From positions 2,681,001 through 2,745,000 of the forward strand of contig NC_081828.1 in assembly GCF_030867095.1 (NCBI RefSeq): DNA of 64,000 nt, read 5' to 3'. The position numbers and the translations under genes were made by a program. The notes below the pieces were generated by a model. It was not told the origin of the DNA. It worked only from the letters and a program-made list of their open reading frames with translations, and did not search any database. Below are positions 10,514 through 24,500 of this stretch, piece by piece; positions within the stretch are counted from its first letter, which is position 1; each line of letters opens with the position of its first letter. The DNA is from Alligator mississippiensis. Taxonomy: Eukaryota > Chordata > Crocodylia > Alligatoridae.

Positions 10514-13400
10514 CCCGAGTGTGGCGGGAGGTCCCCGACTGCCCAACTCTCATGTGACGGCTGATCTGCGGGTCAGAGCCGCTCCAAATACCTACACCAG
10601 GGAAACATCGAGTAAAAGAAGGACAACCGGCATTCAGATGGCTATTTTGGTCCTCAAATTGACAGCGTAACCCTGCTACCCCAAGAGGCAGCGTGCCGTT
10701 GCCACTAGCTCTCATTATTCCCAATTTGAAACGGGAAAACCGAGGCCCTGAGAGACTTTATGACCTACTTTAGACTACAAAGGGACTTGGCAGCAGGGCT
10801 GGGATTCTAGCTTTAGTGAGTCTGAGTCCTGGCCGTGGGAGCTGGACCTCGGGGCTGGAGACGGAGGGTGACAGGCAGGAGAAGGGAGCCCTAAGGAGAC
10901 AGAGACACCGGAGGAGACAATGTTAGCAGGGACATCCTTTGATTCGGGCAGAGGAAAGAGAGAGCGATTGTCTAGCCATCTGATTCTCCAGCCCAGACTG
11001 TGAGGCAGGTAAATGTTTATGGGGCTTCCCCATGTCGCTGCTGCCCTTGCTCTACAAGACCTGCGAGGGGGGTTTCTGCTGTGACCTTACCCTCTTTTTT
11101 GTTCTCTGTGTGTCAAGCCTCGAAGCAACTAGTGGGCAAACCCCTCCTTGCCCTGACAAGGGGCAGAGCAGCCCAGCAAGCTCCCCAAGTTCAAGGACTT
11201 GGGATCATTATAACACATTGTTCCAGGAGTGAGAGAGAGAGAGATTTAAGGACTGACCTGTTCGGCAGCACGGCTGGCTCTCAAGCCGGAGCTGGGCTGG
11301 GAGCTGTCGTTGCTATGTTGGTAATGGGGTGGGGCCCGCTTTGCAGGCAAAGGGACATTGCAGACAAGCCGGGCTGGGTAGCGAGGGCAGCATTGCCATG
11401 GTGGTGGCTTGTGTGTGCCTGCATTGGGCAGGGCGGGGATTTGTGACGTGGGACAGCAGGGGCAGGTGCAGCATACAGAGCAACCAAACCCCTATGGATC
11501 TGCTTTTAGGGACTTTTCAGAGGGCTCTGGGCACCAAAGGGAGGGGGTGTAAAGATGGTGCCTGCGCCCTTGTAAATGAAACATGTCCAGAAATGAGACC
11601 AAGCAAACATCCCTGCTTGCTGCACAGGACAAGAACGGCCCGTGTGCAGGGCTCTGCCCCTGTGAGGTTTGGGCATAGCAAAAATAGGAGAGAAGGGTTA
11701 ATAAAATCTTTGTCAGCTTCAGGGGATGGAGCCCCTTTCTAAACAGACATGCGAAGGAAAGCTTCACAGCCATTTCTCAGCGAAGTCTGCTCCACGGAGT
11801 CCACTATTCCCAGAGTATTTTGGTCCATCAGGATTGAAGCAGCCCACAGAAAATCCTGTGCCGTGGGGCAGTTTTCAATGACAAGCCTGATTTCCAGTGC
11901 CTACCCCAACAAGTTGGGTATCAACTTTGTGCACAAGTGACTTAGTGCAAAAAGCAGCATCCAGAATAAGATCCCCAGTGGCCAACTAGGCTCTGCTCTG
12001 TCAGCCGATGCTGCAGGGGCCCACAGAGGATGGACAGGCCTGGATGGGATCACAAGGAAGATGATGGAAGAGGCCAGTAAGCAGCCTGCCTTGTAGTTTT
12101 CTGTGGCAATGGTACAACAAGGCCGCAAACACGTACACTGTGCCATAAAGCTGTTTCGTATTTCAGAACAAACTTGCTCTCAAGCACCTACGAGTTAAAG
12201 GAGCACGTCAGCAGCAGGGGAATAAACGCTGGTGGAAAAGCTGCACAACGGGTCCTCCAAAAGAACATGCACCGTTGTGGAAATCAGTTGTTGGCAACCT
12301 TACCCCAGAGTAAAACCTCCTTCAGCATGGGAGTGACATGGCTTGATTCACCTATGTACTGTTGAAGGCAGAAATGAATCGGACCGGCTCATTCCTGCCC
12401 TCACCCATTGATTGCCTCAGTGTGCCGGGCTCTAGCGGCTTATAGTCCAGGGAAGCTATGCAGGTCTTGCCCTCCAGCATCTCCGACTCCCAAGCAGGTT
12501 GTACGAGTCTGTGTAGGACTGGGGCTAGAAGGAACTACCAGGCCCACAACAGCTGTCCTGGGGTGGACCAAGCCGGGGTGAGGTCACTGCACCTGTTTCT
12601 TAGGGATACCCAGTGCATCTCATTTCATTTCTCCCCTTCAGACTGTCTGCCCTTGTGTACTGCTCACATCACATCTCATACAGCATTTGCCTGGGGCCTT
12701 ACAATAATTCATTTAAACAAATGCTGCTCATGGAGACACTGGTGAGCTACCCATCACTCACCCCAAAAGCTGGCACGCTGGTAAGCTGCTAGCCTTGCAC
12801 CCTGCAGGCTCATCTTTAGTATCTAACTCGCGGCTAAATATGCATGCACCAAACCTGCCATTGGGGCGACGGGAGAGTGAAGCAGCTCACCCTCCTCATT
12901 GGCACCTTATTTTCCCAGCTACTCAGATTGAGCATCTCCCCTACACCCTCAACCACCGCCTGAGTCCACCCCCACCTCGTATACTCTAATGCCTACCTCT
13001 GTAAATGCTCATCAGTTGTGCGCAGTGCTCACTCCTGCCTTCCTCGACTGGGTGACCTGATCCTGCACAGATACTCTACAACCCTCTGGCGAACAGGCTG
13101 CTCTTATCAGCCATCTCCTCGCTTGCTGTCTACAGGCTGCTGAGGAAGCAGGTTTGCTCAGTTAGTGCATCTGAAGATAACCTCCACGAGTCACCATGCT
13201 GTAGTGCGGAGGAAGAAAATGTAAGCTAATGCAGGTAAGTCTGGGCACATGACAGAGAGGTTGTGAACGGATAAAATTAACTCACCATGTTGGGGAAAAA
13301 AAATGGACCCCCCCCCCCCAGCATTATATAAAGGAAGCTGTTCTCTGCCCAAACTTCTTGAGTTTCCTGAACGCTTAGTTATCTGCCTAGAGCCTTGCCT
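10514..13400. other. CCDC17-GPBP1L1 intergenic region
   Basis: Sequence upstream of the CCDC17 start and downstream of the GPBP1L1 3' end. It holds a MIR-like fossil at 10715-10850 and a C-run near 13308. Otherwise I see no gene or recognisable element. Open frames here are short and show no conserved pattern. Confidence 0.5.
10715..10850 (-). repeat. MIR-like SINE fossil
   Basis: GAAACGGGAAAACCGAGGCC, then CTGAGAGACTTTATGACCTA and GGCAGCAGGGCTGGGATTCT follow the reverse-complement MIR consensus. Key words are 'gaaaccgaggcccagagag', 'tgacttgcccaa' and 'cagagctgggattc'. The copy is highly diverged, as expected for an ancient amniote repeat. Confidence 0.7.
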
Positions 13401-15388
13401 GCGTGCAGAAACTGTGGAGGTTGCATGACATTGATTTTAAAGACATTAAACGAGACCAGTGCATGTAGACGCTCATTTTGGTTTGAATGCCGTATTGATA
13501 CTTAGCTTAGTTCTGCTCTCAGTAGATTTAAATAAGCTTATTTACACCAAAACAAGGTCCACACTTTTTAACATCATTATAAAAAATAGGGTATTTTAAA
13601 AAAAAAACCCCACATCTTACATTAAACTGGTACAACTTCCATGTAGATGGCCTCATGTCTTGAAGAGCTTTAACACTTAAATCCCACAAAAGGAACTAGT
13701 TCATTAAGAGAAGCAATTAATGGATGACTAGAGAACGACAACTAGAGCCACTAGGCTGAAGACTGGTTCCAGTGTGACAGGGATAAAAAAGTTTTCGTCA
13801 GCCTTATTTCATGTAACCATATTACTGTTACAACAACAGAGGGGCAATAGCACTCCAGGAGGCACAAACCTGACAGCAGTTTACGGCACTTAGCAGATAA
13901 TGCCCCCCAGGGTCCAGATAGCTACCTAGAAGGAAGTCATTAATTAGTGCACTGGTAGCGGTCTTAATGGTTCAGGTTAAGGCTGATCAGAAATGATGTT
14001 ATACCAGAGCAATTAGAATTTCATATCCAATATACTGATCATCTTTCCTGATCTGCCACCCACACTTAAAACGTGCGATTGCTGCTGACGCTTCCCAAAC
14101 AAAGGTGCCGGCGTACACATTCAACTCAGGAAACACGGAAACGGCTTAAAACAAAAGCTGTCTGCAAAAATCCTTTTTCACTTAATAGAAATGCCCTTGT
14201 GAAAAAGGTTTCAATGGAAAAAATCTTTGAATGTACAAATTCCCTTGCCATGTGGTAAAAACGGATACCTGCACTGGAACATGAGGATCAGACAAACCGG
14301 GCAGTCTGGCTTGCCTAGCCAGTGTATGAAATAAGAAATGAAAGCAAATGCTCATACTGAAGCAGCTCCAAGTAGAAGTCTTCTCTTTACATTTGTTTTA
14401 GAACAGCTACATGCCTGGCTGTCCTCTCCTCGCTGTCCCTTTATAAAGCAAGAATATTTTAGCTATTGTAACGTAAGCATGACAGCAAAACGCAATGTTT
14501 GTCAAGTGGAAAAACAGGGTCAGGAGAATAAAGTATTTACTTCCAGGTGCTACTAAAGCCCCACAGCTGCAACTCCCTTTCAGGCAATCTTCTCTTACAT
14601 AAGAAAGACAATTAGAATTGGCAAACTGATGCAAAATATTTATTCCAAGTTAGTTATTTTTTGATGCAGTAGTTTTTCCCCTCATACAGACTCAATGTGA
14701 TAGTCACTTTTTTAAATCTGTAAATAATGTTATCAAAATAATCTTAATCTTTGAAATCTCACAAAAAATTTATATTTTACAATCCACCCTGAATATCAAG
14801 GCTGCAAGAAGAACACAAACAATTCCTATATCCAAATATTTTACAGCTGTACCCAAAAAAAAGAAAACCACAAACGCCTGGTTAAGTGATGAAGCTCCCC
14901 GAGCCGCCAAAAAAATAAAATAAAAAACTCATGTTATTAGCATTAATTTAACACAATTAGAACTTCAATAGCCATTTTGTCATTGACAATGATTGTTTTA
15001 GCACATTGTTACCGCGCAACATTATGCAATGCAGGCGGCATTATTAGAAGCTTCTTGTTGCAAAGATCAGTCCCCTGTATCCTGCTTACAAGACTGAACT
15101 TGTGCATTGCCCCAGAAGGGATTTCTGTCAAAATCTGCTAGCTGCACAAACTTCTATTAAGCATTAGGGCAAAACCAAAAGAAAAAGCTAAACAAGCCAA
15201 TTTCTTTTTTTCTTTGGGATACGATTATTTCCCTTGTGCAAGAAGTATTCAACAACGAAAGAAAAACTGAACAGACTGGAGACAGAATAAACTCTGTTTA
15301 GTTTATACAACCCCAAACACATGTTGAACTATGAACTGAGTTTATTGGGTTGGTGTTATTCATTTTTTTAAATTGTGTGTGCCCACTT
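13400..15388 (-). other. GPBP1L1: Probable GPBP1L1 3' UTR and downstream region
   Basis: AT-rich, repeat-poor sequence directly 3' of the GPBP1L1 stop. An AATAAA signal on the minus strand lies at 14639-14644 and another near 15339. The true polyadenylation site cannot be decided from sequence alone. Confidence 0.45.
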
Positions 15389-15535
15389 TCAGGCATCATC
15401 GTCTGAAGTTTCGCTGCTACTAGTTTCTGTGTCTGAGTCCTCAAACTCTGTCTTAAAAGTGCTTCTCCATTGGGAGAACAGGCTGGAGCTGCGGCCCTGA
15501 AGAAATCCATTCTTCCCGAATCCATTTCTTCTTAG
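15389..15535 (-). CDS. GPBP1L1: GPBP1L1 last coding exon
   Basis: Acceptor CCCCTCTAG. It encodes LRRNGFGKNGFLQGRSSSLF through the acidic tail SETSDDDA and stops at TGA (15391-15389). Mammalian proteins, as I recall them, continue with Trp-Lys, so the stop looks like TGG changed to TGA. Confidence 0.95.
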   Translation of the reverse strand, partial: LRRNGFGKNGFLQGRSSSLFSQWRSTFKTEFEDSDTETSSSETSDDDA

Positions 15536-18500
15536 CTAGAGGGGAAAAGAGAAAGAAAGCTGAAGCCAGGATGAAGTGTGAAGAACAAGCAGTCAGTGAC
15601 AATATCCATTCTAGCTGTACATATGTATTTTTTCCACCATGGATGATTCATGATCACTTGAAAAATCAAGATACACTTCCTATTACCACTTTGTCATACA
15701 GAACAGGAGTCTAAAAACTCATTGCAGGAACTCGGTGTGCAATGGGGGTGAGGGAGAAGAGCCAGCACAGCCATTAACATACCTGCTCGGATTTAACTTG
15801 GAACTCTTTGAGCTCATCCTCAGTGAGGGGAAGGTAGTTCTCTTCATTTTCAGGATACTCCTGCCATCCCATTTCTTTTAATAATCTGGTCCATTTTTTT
15901 GGTTATAAAAAAAAAAGAAGTCAAAAGGTTAAAAGGAAACGGAAGAAAAAAAAAGAAGGATTGGTTTTAATCAGATGCACGAGTGACTGAACGGCGATGG
16001 ATGCTTCCAGGAGTTAGCCATCCAGATTTGGGAAACATCATCTATGTTTTTTTTGTTGCTAAGCCTGGTGTATGCATCACACACTTCCTGCTCAACATGA
16101 ACATTTACACGTTTCTAATCATCCACAGCCCGGCAAAACGGGTAGACTGCCTTAGCTTTCCTGTTTCCACGATAAGACTGAGTGGGCGGATGATTTTTCT
16201 TAGGGACACTGAATGGGTGAAGCGTGGCAGCTGAAAACATTAGACCTGAGGAGCATTTCCCAAACCCTGTTACCCTGGCTCAAATCACTAGATCACACTG
16301 CTCTTGGTTACTCGAAGAAAATCTACACTTTGACACAATGTACAATTTCCCCGATTTTTCATGTTTTAAAAACATGAGGAACCTATCCAACAGGGACACT
16401 ATGCGAAGAGAAGGGGAGACAAAGTCCTAAGCTGCAGGAAGCGCCAGCGGCCGGGGGGTGCCGCTTTCCTCCCCCGCTCAGCAGCAGGTTGTTCCCTGCC
16501 GCTGCTGCTAGCCTGGGCTCTGTGCCGGCTCCGGGCTCCCCGTCGGGCTGAGCTGGGCACAAACTGCTGCTGGGACGGAGGAAAGCGCCCCCCTCCTCAC
16601 CGCTCCTGAGCGGCGTTTGCTACCGGAGTCTGGGCTGCGGCTCCTCCGCCGCCGGCTCTCTGGTGCCCAGCGTGGCAGCAGTGGCCGCGTGGAGCAGCTG
16701 CGCTGGGCAGCTCAAGCAGTGGTGAAGGAGCTGCATCGGAGCCTAGCGCAGCAAGGGCTCCGGGCGGGCGGCCACAGCAAGAACTGCCCGGTGGGGAGGG
16801 GGGGGCAGGGGCAGAGTGCTTCCCTCTGCTTCAGCAGCAGTTTGTCCCCCACTGCCACTGCTCAGCCCGGATGGGCGAGCGCGGAGGGGCCGGGGCTGCT
16901 TGTAGTCGTCCCCGTCTGTACCGTGGGGCTGGGAGTGAGTGGGCATGCGGCAGCCAACGGAGCATGAGGCTGCACCAGCGGGGCAGCAGGAGCGCGGGGT
17001 CCCGGACGGCTGGGGCTCTTTGCACCCCATGGCTCCCATACCCCTCCACCCACCCACATACATACCCCTCCACCCACAAACCCCCATACCCACCCAACCA
17101 CAGCTCCCCACAAACCCCACACCCACCCACCCACCCCTGCACACCCCACATGATATACAAGTCAGACTATATTTTGAGCTATTATGCAATCACTTCTACA
17201 TACACAGCACAAATACACACAAATCAGGACTTTTTAAAAAAATTAAATTAAAATACATTATTATGAGTGTTTGATTTTTAGTATACAATTTTTTTTTTGT
17301 AAGATGGCAAACCCTCTTCTCCAAAGGAGTACTTCCAGGGGCAAGGGGAGGGACGTCCGGTGGCAAAGGTCAGAGGTTAAAGGGGTGGAACTTCAAGTCC
17401 CAAGATATCAACCAGGGGGTGGGGCACTGTCAAGGGGCAGAGCTACCCATGCAGCCCTCCACAGCTTGCCAAAACTGGGTAAGCAGTCCTCTGCTCAAAA
17501 TAATTGTCCTCCCCTGCCCTAAGCCTTGCCACCCACATTTGGAAACCACCTGCAAGTCAGATAGAATAGGACCAGAGGCTGTCTCTGGTTCGCCTGCTCT
17601 AGGAAAGAGCCAAAAATCCAGGCACCCTTAGGTGGTTTGGAAACCAAGCTAGAAGAGTGCCAGGTGAACAACAGAATTTGGATGAAATCCTGGCACCAGA
17701 CTCCAGTGGGGCTAATATTTCATGCCTGTATCTTGCTTTCTACAATGTCTTCTCCCAGTCCCTTAACTGTTCTGTAGCCCACACACCTTTAGCACAGCAC
17801 AAGCCACACTTGTTCTCTGGAGAGGAATCTCCTTTCCTTCTGCTTAAAGCAGCAAATTACCTCTCTTCCACCCCAGAGACCCTCTTCTGTTGTCTTCTCA
17901 CCTGTGTTCTGCTTCCAATGAATGAGAGAGATTCTCTCCCTCCTCCATCAAAGGGAGAGAAAGGCCGTTCTGGTGGCAATTCTCTTCCCAATTTTCCTTT
18001 GGTTCTGGTGTGCTGTTGCCCTCCACCTAAAGAAAAACAGGAGCTGCACCACATCAATGAGACACCAGCCCTTCAATACACGCAGTCCAAATCAAAGTCT
18101 CAAATACTCATCTCCGGTGAGTGCTTCAAAACTGAATCTAGGTTATCATGAAAAAGTAGATGCTGCCCGACATGGACTCGAGTTTCGTGCCTTTTGGTTC
18201 CATTTCAAGTGGACCGAAGTCCACAACGCAAGCTGCTGTTTCTGGCTGCAGAGGCCAAGGAGCGGATACTAGAGTGAACTCCTCCCGTCTATCACAAGAA
18301 GTACCCATCTGCATCAGGACTCGCCCAGTGGTGTGGAGAGGAAGTCTACTCTGCTACTGCTTGTTCTGTGGCTCTTAGGGACCATTTCAGGTCTCCAAAG
18401 CATCATTCCTGCACCTTTCTCCAGTGCTACAAATCAGCTTCCCTTTTGGAACAAGGCATATTTTCTAAAGGGGCAGTTTATTCACAGAAGCATAAAGGAG

Positions 18501-21500
18501 AACAGCACTGTTGTAAAACGCTGTCCCAAAAGTACTATTTAAGTGCAGACTGGCAAGGAGATTTGGAAAGTGGTTGAACATTCTTTTAAATATTGATAGT
18601 GTTCATCAGAAAAATGCCTCAGAACCTCGTGATTCTAAAAACACCACCCTTTTCCTTTGCCGAATATCTGACGTTTTCTTTTCTCATTCACTCTCCTTTG
18701 CTGTGCACTGTACACCATCTTTACTCGCAAGGAAGTACAACTATAGGGACAGTGCCCATGAGCAACTGCAGATCTAGCAGAGGCAACATAAGAGCTGTTT
18801 CTCTCCGTTACATTCCCTACCCCCATTTTAGAGAAATGATGAATAGTTTCCCCCCACCCCAATAAAAAATGTTAAGACAAAAGGTTAAAGTGTGGGTAAC
18901 ACAAAAACACAGAAGAGGTGTGGGGTAGGCACACATCAACATGCAACATGTTGAACCCTCCTGCATTTCTATTCGATATTCTCTCCCCCTAGTGACTGCA
19001 GCCCAGGAAGCAGGATTTAAACTATTACTGACAACTCTCTTTAAGTAAGGGATTAGCTGGCAGTGATGCAGTCATCTCTATTTGTGAGGCAAGCGCTTGG
19101 AATTAGGTTCCCTCCTGCTTGAAGTAAAGGTCTGACTATTGTTTCTGTGCAGAGATCCTTACGACATGCAATGCCCAGGGAAGTAGAGGGGGCAGTTTTC
19201 TTACATCATCCAATTTGTCACATTCTCTGTTCTCTGTGATCTCCCCATTCCTGTCATCTTTCAGTGCCTTCAGGAACTCGCTCTTCTTATCGGTGGGACG
19301 GCGCATCAGCTTTGTCAAGCGTGAAGAAGTGATCTCAATGGGAGGGGTGGTGCTGGAAGGACTCTGGACAGAGAAGGTGGAACACACATTAGAAACATTT
19401 TTTAATCCATTCCTGAAAAGCTGGCTCTGCTCATAGTTTGGGTTTTGTTTGCAACTTTTAATACTGTGACCAAGAGCTCCTGATCTGGCTGAATTGCCTG
19501 CAAGAGATCTCCTTTCAGATCTCCTCCAGAGTGCTTGGCTGCACTGTTCCAAATCGATTCCTTCTTCTCTCACCAGCCTGGAAGGCGAGTCTCCCAACAA
19601 GCCTTTTCATCAGTTCTGCCACTGTTTCTTCTCCTCTTAACTCATGCTGTCATGGAGCTATCACACTTGTCTTGCTCCTCACTTAATACACCGCCTGACG
19701 ATGTGAGCTATCCATCCTGGCATCACTTGAGGTTAATTCAGTGCCCCCGCCAGGAATGATGCAGGAATGCATTGATGACTCTTGCCCGTTTGCAGACGAG
19801 TCCACAGCCTCCCCTCCCTGCCCCCCACTTCTCCCTTCATACCCACTGACCTAAACAGCTCTCCAGACCTCATAAAAGCCTACCCAATTAAATTAATGAA
19901 ACCAAAGTGGTCCCATTATCCTCTGCAGCGTGTATAACAACACTGGTTGTTCAGTGGTATGTGAGCCAGCCAGATGGTAGAGCAGCTGGCATATTAGCCT
20001 TCATGTACAGTGTTACAGAGGTTTTAAACTCTGAGAATCAGGACTGATTTCAATAGACCCGTTTCATCTTTATAGTTGAGATGCACAATCAAAATTAAAT
20101 TGGAGGATATGTACCAAGTTCCCAGCTTCCTAATTTTCCCCATCGCTCCCAGTCTTCATCTACGGTATTCAAGACTGGCTGTACTCCAGAACAATGAGAA
20201 ATCCTGGGTTTTTTGAGTCTTCACTCTCCACCGAAGGAAATGTCAAAAGAGTACCTTAGAATCACATACACAAATCAACCCCTTTCGTTCACCTACGTGC
20301 TTTGACTTATCCCCCTCTTCTTACAGTATACACGGACAAGAACTACGTAAAGTAGCTTCTTGTTGCAGGATTTGGAGGGGCTTTGCAGGAACATTTCAGA
20401 GTCTTCTTGTGGGGGTGAGAAGGTTGCCAACAGATAATATGCTTAAGATGTCAAATTTACTTTGCAACGCATTCTCGGTACAGTGGACACAGCCCTTCTA
20501 AGCAGAGACAGACACAGGGGAAAAATGTTCAACAAAACAAAGGTAAGAAGAGGGCCAGTGCTGGCTTTGGTTCCTAATTCCCACTGTATACAAACGCTAG
20601 GCTGAAATAAATCTCTTCTGGAGAAGCGTGCACTATAAATGGTAATAAAATTGTGTAGTGACATGTGTCAGGCAGTCATTTCAAAACCTGTCTAATTCAG
20701 TAGCAGGAAAAGCAAACAGTTGATTGTAAAACCCCGGTTTCTGACAGGTATGGGAATGTCAGGATAAAATAAAAACCGAAGTGCTGTTGAGTTTGAAGCT
20801 GTCAGCATTAAATTAATCTACCTGTGCAAGTGACAGAAGGCGACTGAACAGAAACACAGATAATATGAAAATATGACATTTCTAGTAGATTAGAAAGCAT
20901 GTATAATGCAAGTCCATAAAGTATCTTGTGCTCTTGTCTACAGAAGCCTTTTCAAAGACAACGGTTCCGAAACGCTCACATACCAAGAACTCTATTTTAC
21001 AAACTTTAAGGGGCGAGGAGAAAGGCAACCATAAAAAGGCACCGACTGAAAAACAGACAAACCCTTGAAACTAATGTGGCTACCTTATCTGAGAAAGGAG
21101 GAAATTCACGGGCTTACATTTGTATATTCAAAATTCTTTACAGAAGGATTTTGAATTTGAAATTAAGTCATCTTTCTTTTACTGAGGGCTCCAGGCTCTA
21201 GAAACGTGGAGACTGCACATACAAAAGCTATGCGTGTCATAATAAAGAACGAGCTTTAACAATGACCACTCACTTACAAGTGAGCTGCTAAGATTGCAGA
21301 ACATGCTCTTAGGGGAAACACTGGAAAACCTACACCTCAGGGTTTTAAAAGCCAATTAGGTAAAGCACCTAAAGCATCCTCATAAGGAGTAATCGTCCCC
21401 CAATATTCAGAGAAAGGTGCTGGTGACCTAGTAGCCATCTCCCCTAATATCCAGTATGAAACAGTAACGTGTCATATGGTACCTTTCCTTTTCAAAACAT

Positions 21501-24500
21501 TTTACAGATGTATAACTTGGGTCTTCGGCACCTTTGTAAGGTGGCCGTTAGTCCTCTCTTTCCAGAAGCAGGCATTGCTTTTACTAGGTCAGTGCCAGGA
21601 TGGACTGGAATTAGATCACCGGGTTGCAATCCTGGGTTTAGACCATGTCTTTAAATAGTGGGAGGTGAAGCGGAGTAGCTGCAACTCTGCACTGATTAAT
21701 TCTAGCCTGGACAAAAATCAATCTATCTGTTTCCAGTTCAACTGATTACAGATCCTGGTGTTAGTGATGATACAGCTGGAGTGCCTTTCAACTTGTTTGT
21801 TTTCTCCTGCAAAATCATTAACAAGCAGACTGTGCTGGAAAAAGTTTAACATAATGAGGAACTTTCAGACATTTTCTAAAAAGGATTTCTCGTCTCTGAA
21901 GAAAAAAAAAAAAAAATACAGATTTTCGGCCCCAACTGCTGCCTGGTAAGTACCTTTATGTCTTTCCTACCCAGAAATTCAGACAAGAGCTACCCAAGAC
22001 AGAGTACAGTGTACTACCTGCATCAGGAAACAAGCACATGTCTATCTGAATTTGTTTTATGCTACTTATCCGGTGATGAAAGTTTATTTCACGTATGTAA
22101 CTGGTGTTGTAGCAGCACCCAAACGATCTCATATGGACACAAGGAAAAAAGTCCCCGACTCCCAAAAGGGCTTACACAATTTAAAGCGAGTCTTTTGGCA
22201 AAGAGAACAAAAGGGACAGACCACAAAATCAAAGTCAAGATGACTGGCATGTTCGTCAGTGTTGCCTTCTGCAAGAAGCTTCTTTCCAGCTTCTCCTCCC
22301 CTGAATCTGCTTGCTTCAGCAAAATTGAACTCCTACTTAAAATACTATTTGCAGTAGATTATTATCATGGCTCCCAGAGAGGAATTACTTCCATTTGAAA
22401 AGATTCTCTTTGTTCTGTAAGAAATAGTTACAGACTAAAAGGACAGCATGCGCACCAGACAGGTTCTCTTACTTGTGTTACTGCTGAGTAGATACCCAGG
22501 CATTTCTTTCAAGTTGGGGAATGACATCAAGCTGCTTGTTATTAAAATTACAAGGATCACTGTCAACAGAGTTTAACTTCTTCCTTCCGAACCATTATAC
22601 TGAACATTTAAAAAGACAGAAGTCTTGGCCAAGTAATTACTAGTTATTCTGAGGTGCTTTTAAGGATGCTGATGGTCAGAGGAAGGGCATTAACACAATG
22701 AAGATGAATGTCAAGTACAGACCCCCAAAACTGCTACACAATCATTCGTGTTTGATTTTAAGAATAAAAATTGAAATCCAGCAGATTTTTTATTTGTACT
22801 TTACTCAGTTTGGACATTAAAACGCAACTAATTAGTCTCACTTGGTTTTTACAAACTAACAAAAAGCTAATGTGTTCTGCCTCCCAGTAGCAAAGGGGAA
22901 GTTTTCACATAAATTCACTGATTCACTTTAATTCTGTGCAAGCCCAATTACCCCACACACTGTTATTAAAAGATGAAGTACGTGCACCTTGTATGACGGG
23001 TTCAATTCCAGTAAATCTGGGCAAACGCTTGCTGCAGCACTTCTTACATCAAGTAAGCCCATTGTCCATGAGTGTTTCCAGTGACGGACAGGGAATTTAG
23101 CGCAATGTGCAAAGACCTTATGACACCTGTGCGCTCTTCCAGCGTTCCCAGCTGGGTACAGACAAGATCGCCTCTAGAAGGAAACATTAGTTGAAGAAAT
23201 TCCCAACCCGACTTCTTACCTCTTTGGGAGAGGTGAGGACTGAGCCACTCGCCAGTACCGCTGGTTTGGTTACGGACACCGGACTGGTAAAGGCAGAGTC
23301 ACGGTTGGAGGAGAGTGAGCCCGGTTTATGTTCACTTCGGTTAGATTTCCATGGACTTGGCTATAGGGAAGAGAACACAACACACTAAAAAGTAAGTGGT
23401 ACAGCACAAGAGTGGGATGCTTACAAATGATATAACAAGTCAAAGCAACATCCAATTGGACTAACGAGTTGTCAGATGAACTGAACAGATTCTCTCCTCC
23501 CACTCCAAAAAGGTCTCTCAACTTCCTCATGTTTGACCCTGAGGATCCCCCTTCCTTGTCTCTCAGCACCCAGCACAGTCCATAGCGATACTTTGAATGA
23601 GAAATGGTTGGAACTGTACTAGGAACCAACTAAATGTGTCCAAAAACTGCTCCCAACCCAGAGGCAAGATCATAATTAAATTAACCCAAATTTCCTACAG
23701 AGCAGTGCTGCACACCGCCACCAAACTGACTGCATTATTCAACAGGAACTTTCCCTGGCTGAGAAGAAGAAAATCCAAAGGGTTTGTAGGCTAGGAATAA
23801 AAGGAAGGACATGGGGAAATGAAACAGTCCAGTTATGCCTTGCTTGTTCAGTGAGACACAGAAGACAACAGATATAATAAAAATCTAGAAAGAAGCCTCA
23901 AGATTTAGACTGGGAATCCAATTTACTGAGGAACAGAAGCCCATACACCAACACATTTTCTACATCAATCCTCATGCAGCTACGCAGGGGAAAATTTCAC
24001 TCTGATCCTGCTTGGTGGCAAAGCCATGACCACGGTTACAGAAAGCTGCCTTGGAAAACATATCTGCTGCATGGAAAATTATTTTCTTGACTGTCTCTCA
24101 GCCGAGAACAAACTATGCAACAGGGATCTCAAAACAGGAAGCATGGCACCAAGTATCACATGAGAAAGACGCACGATGGAGTAGGCTCTTGCTTCTACCA
24201 ACTTCATTTTAGTGAATCTTAACGTTCTGAATTAATACAGCACTAAATAAGTAGAATACTGTATTTTCCTGCATAACGTGCTCCCCGCAAATACACGCAC
24301 CTTGTTTGTGGAAGGCAGGATGTAGCAAAAGACTTTTCCAGTGTCATGGCTGACTGCATGTTGCAGTTCACTTGCCCTCAGACAGCTCAATGTTGGCTTC
24401 AAGCACAAGCTATAGCGTTAACCCCCCTCAGCCACGAAGAAATCAGCAGCTTTTGGACGCTCGGTCAAAAGCTACAGCCAATTCCTTGCTGGCTGCAAGA

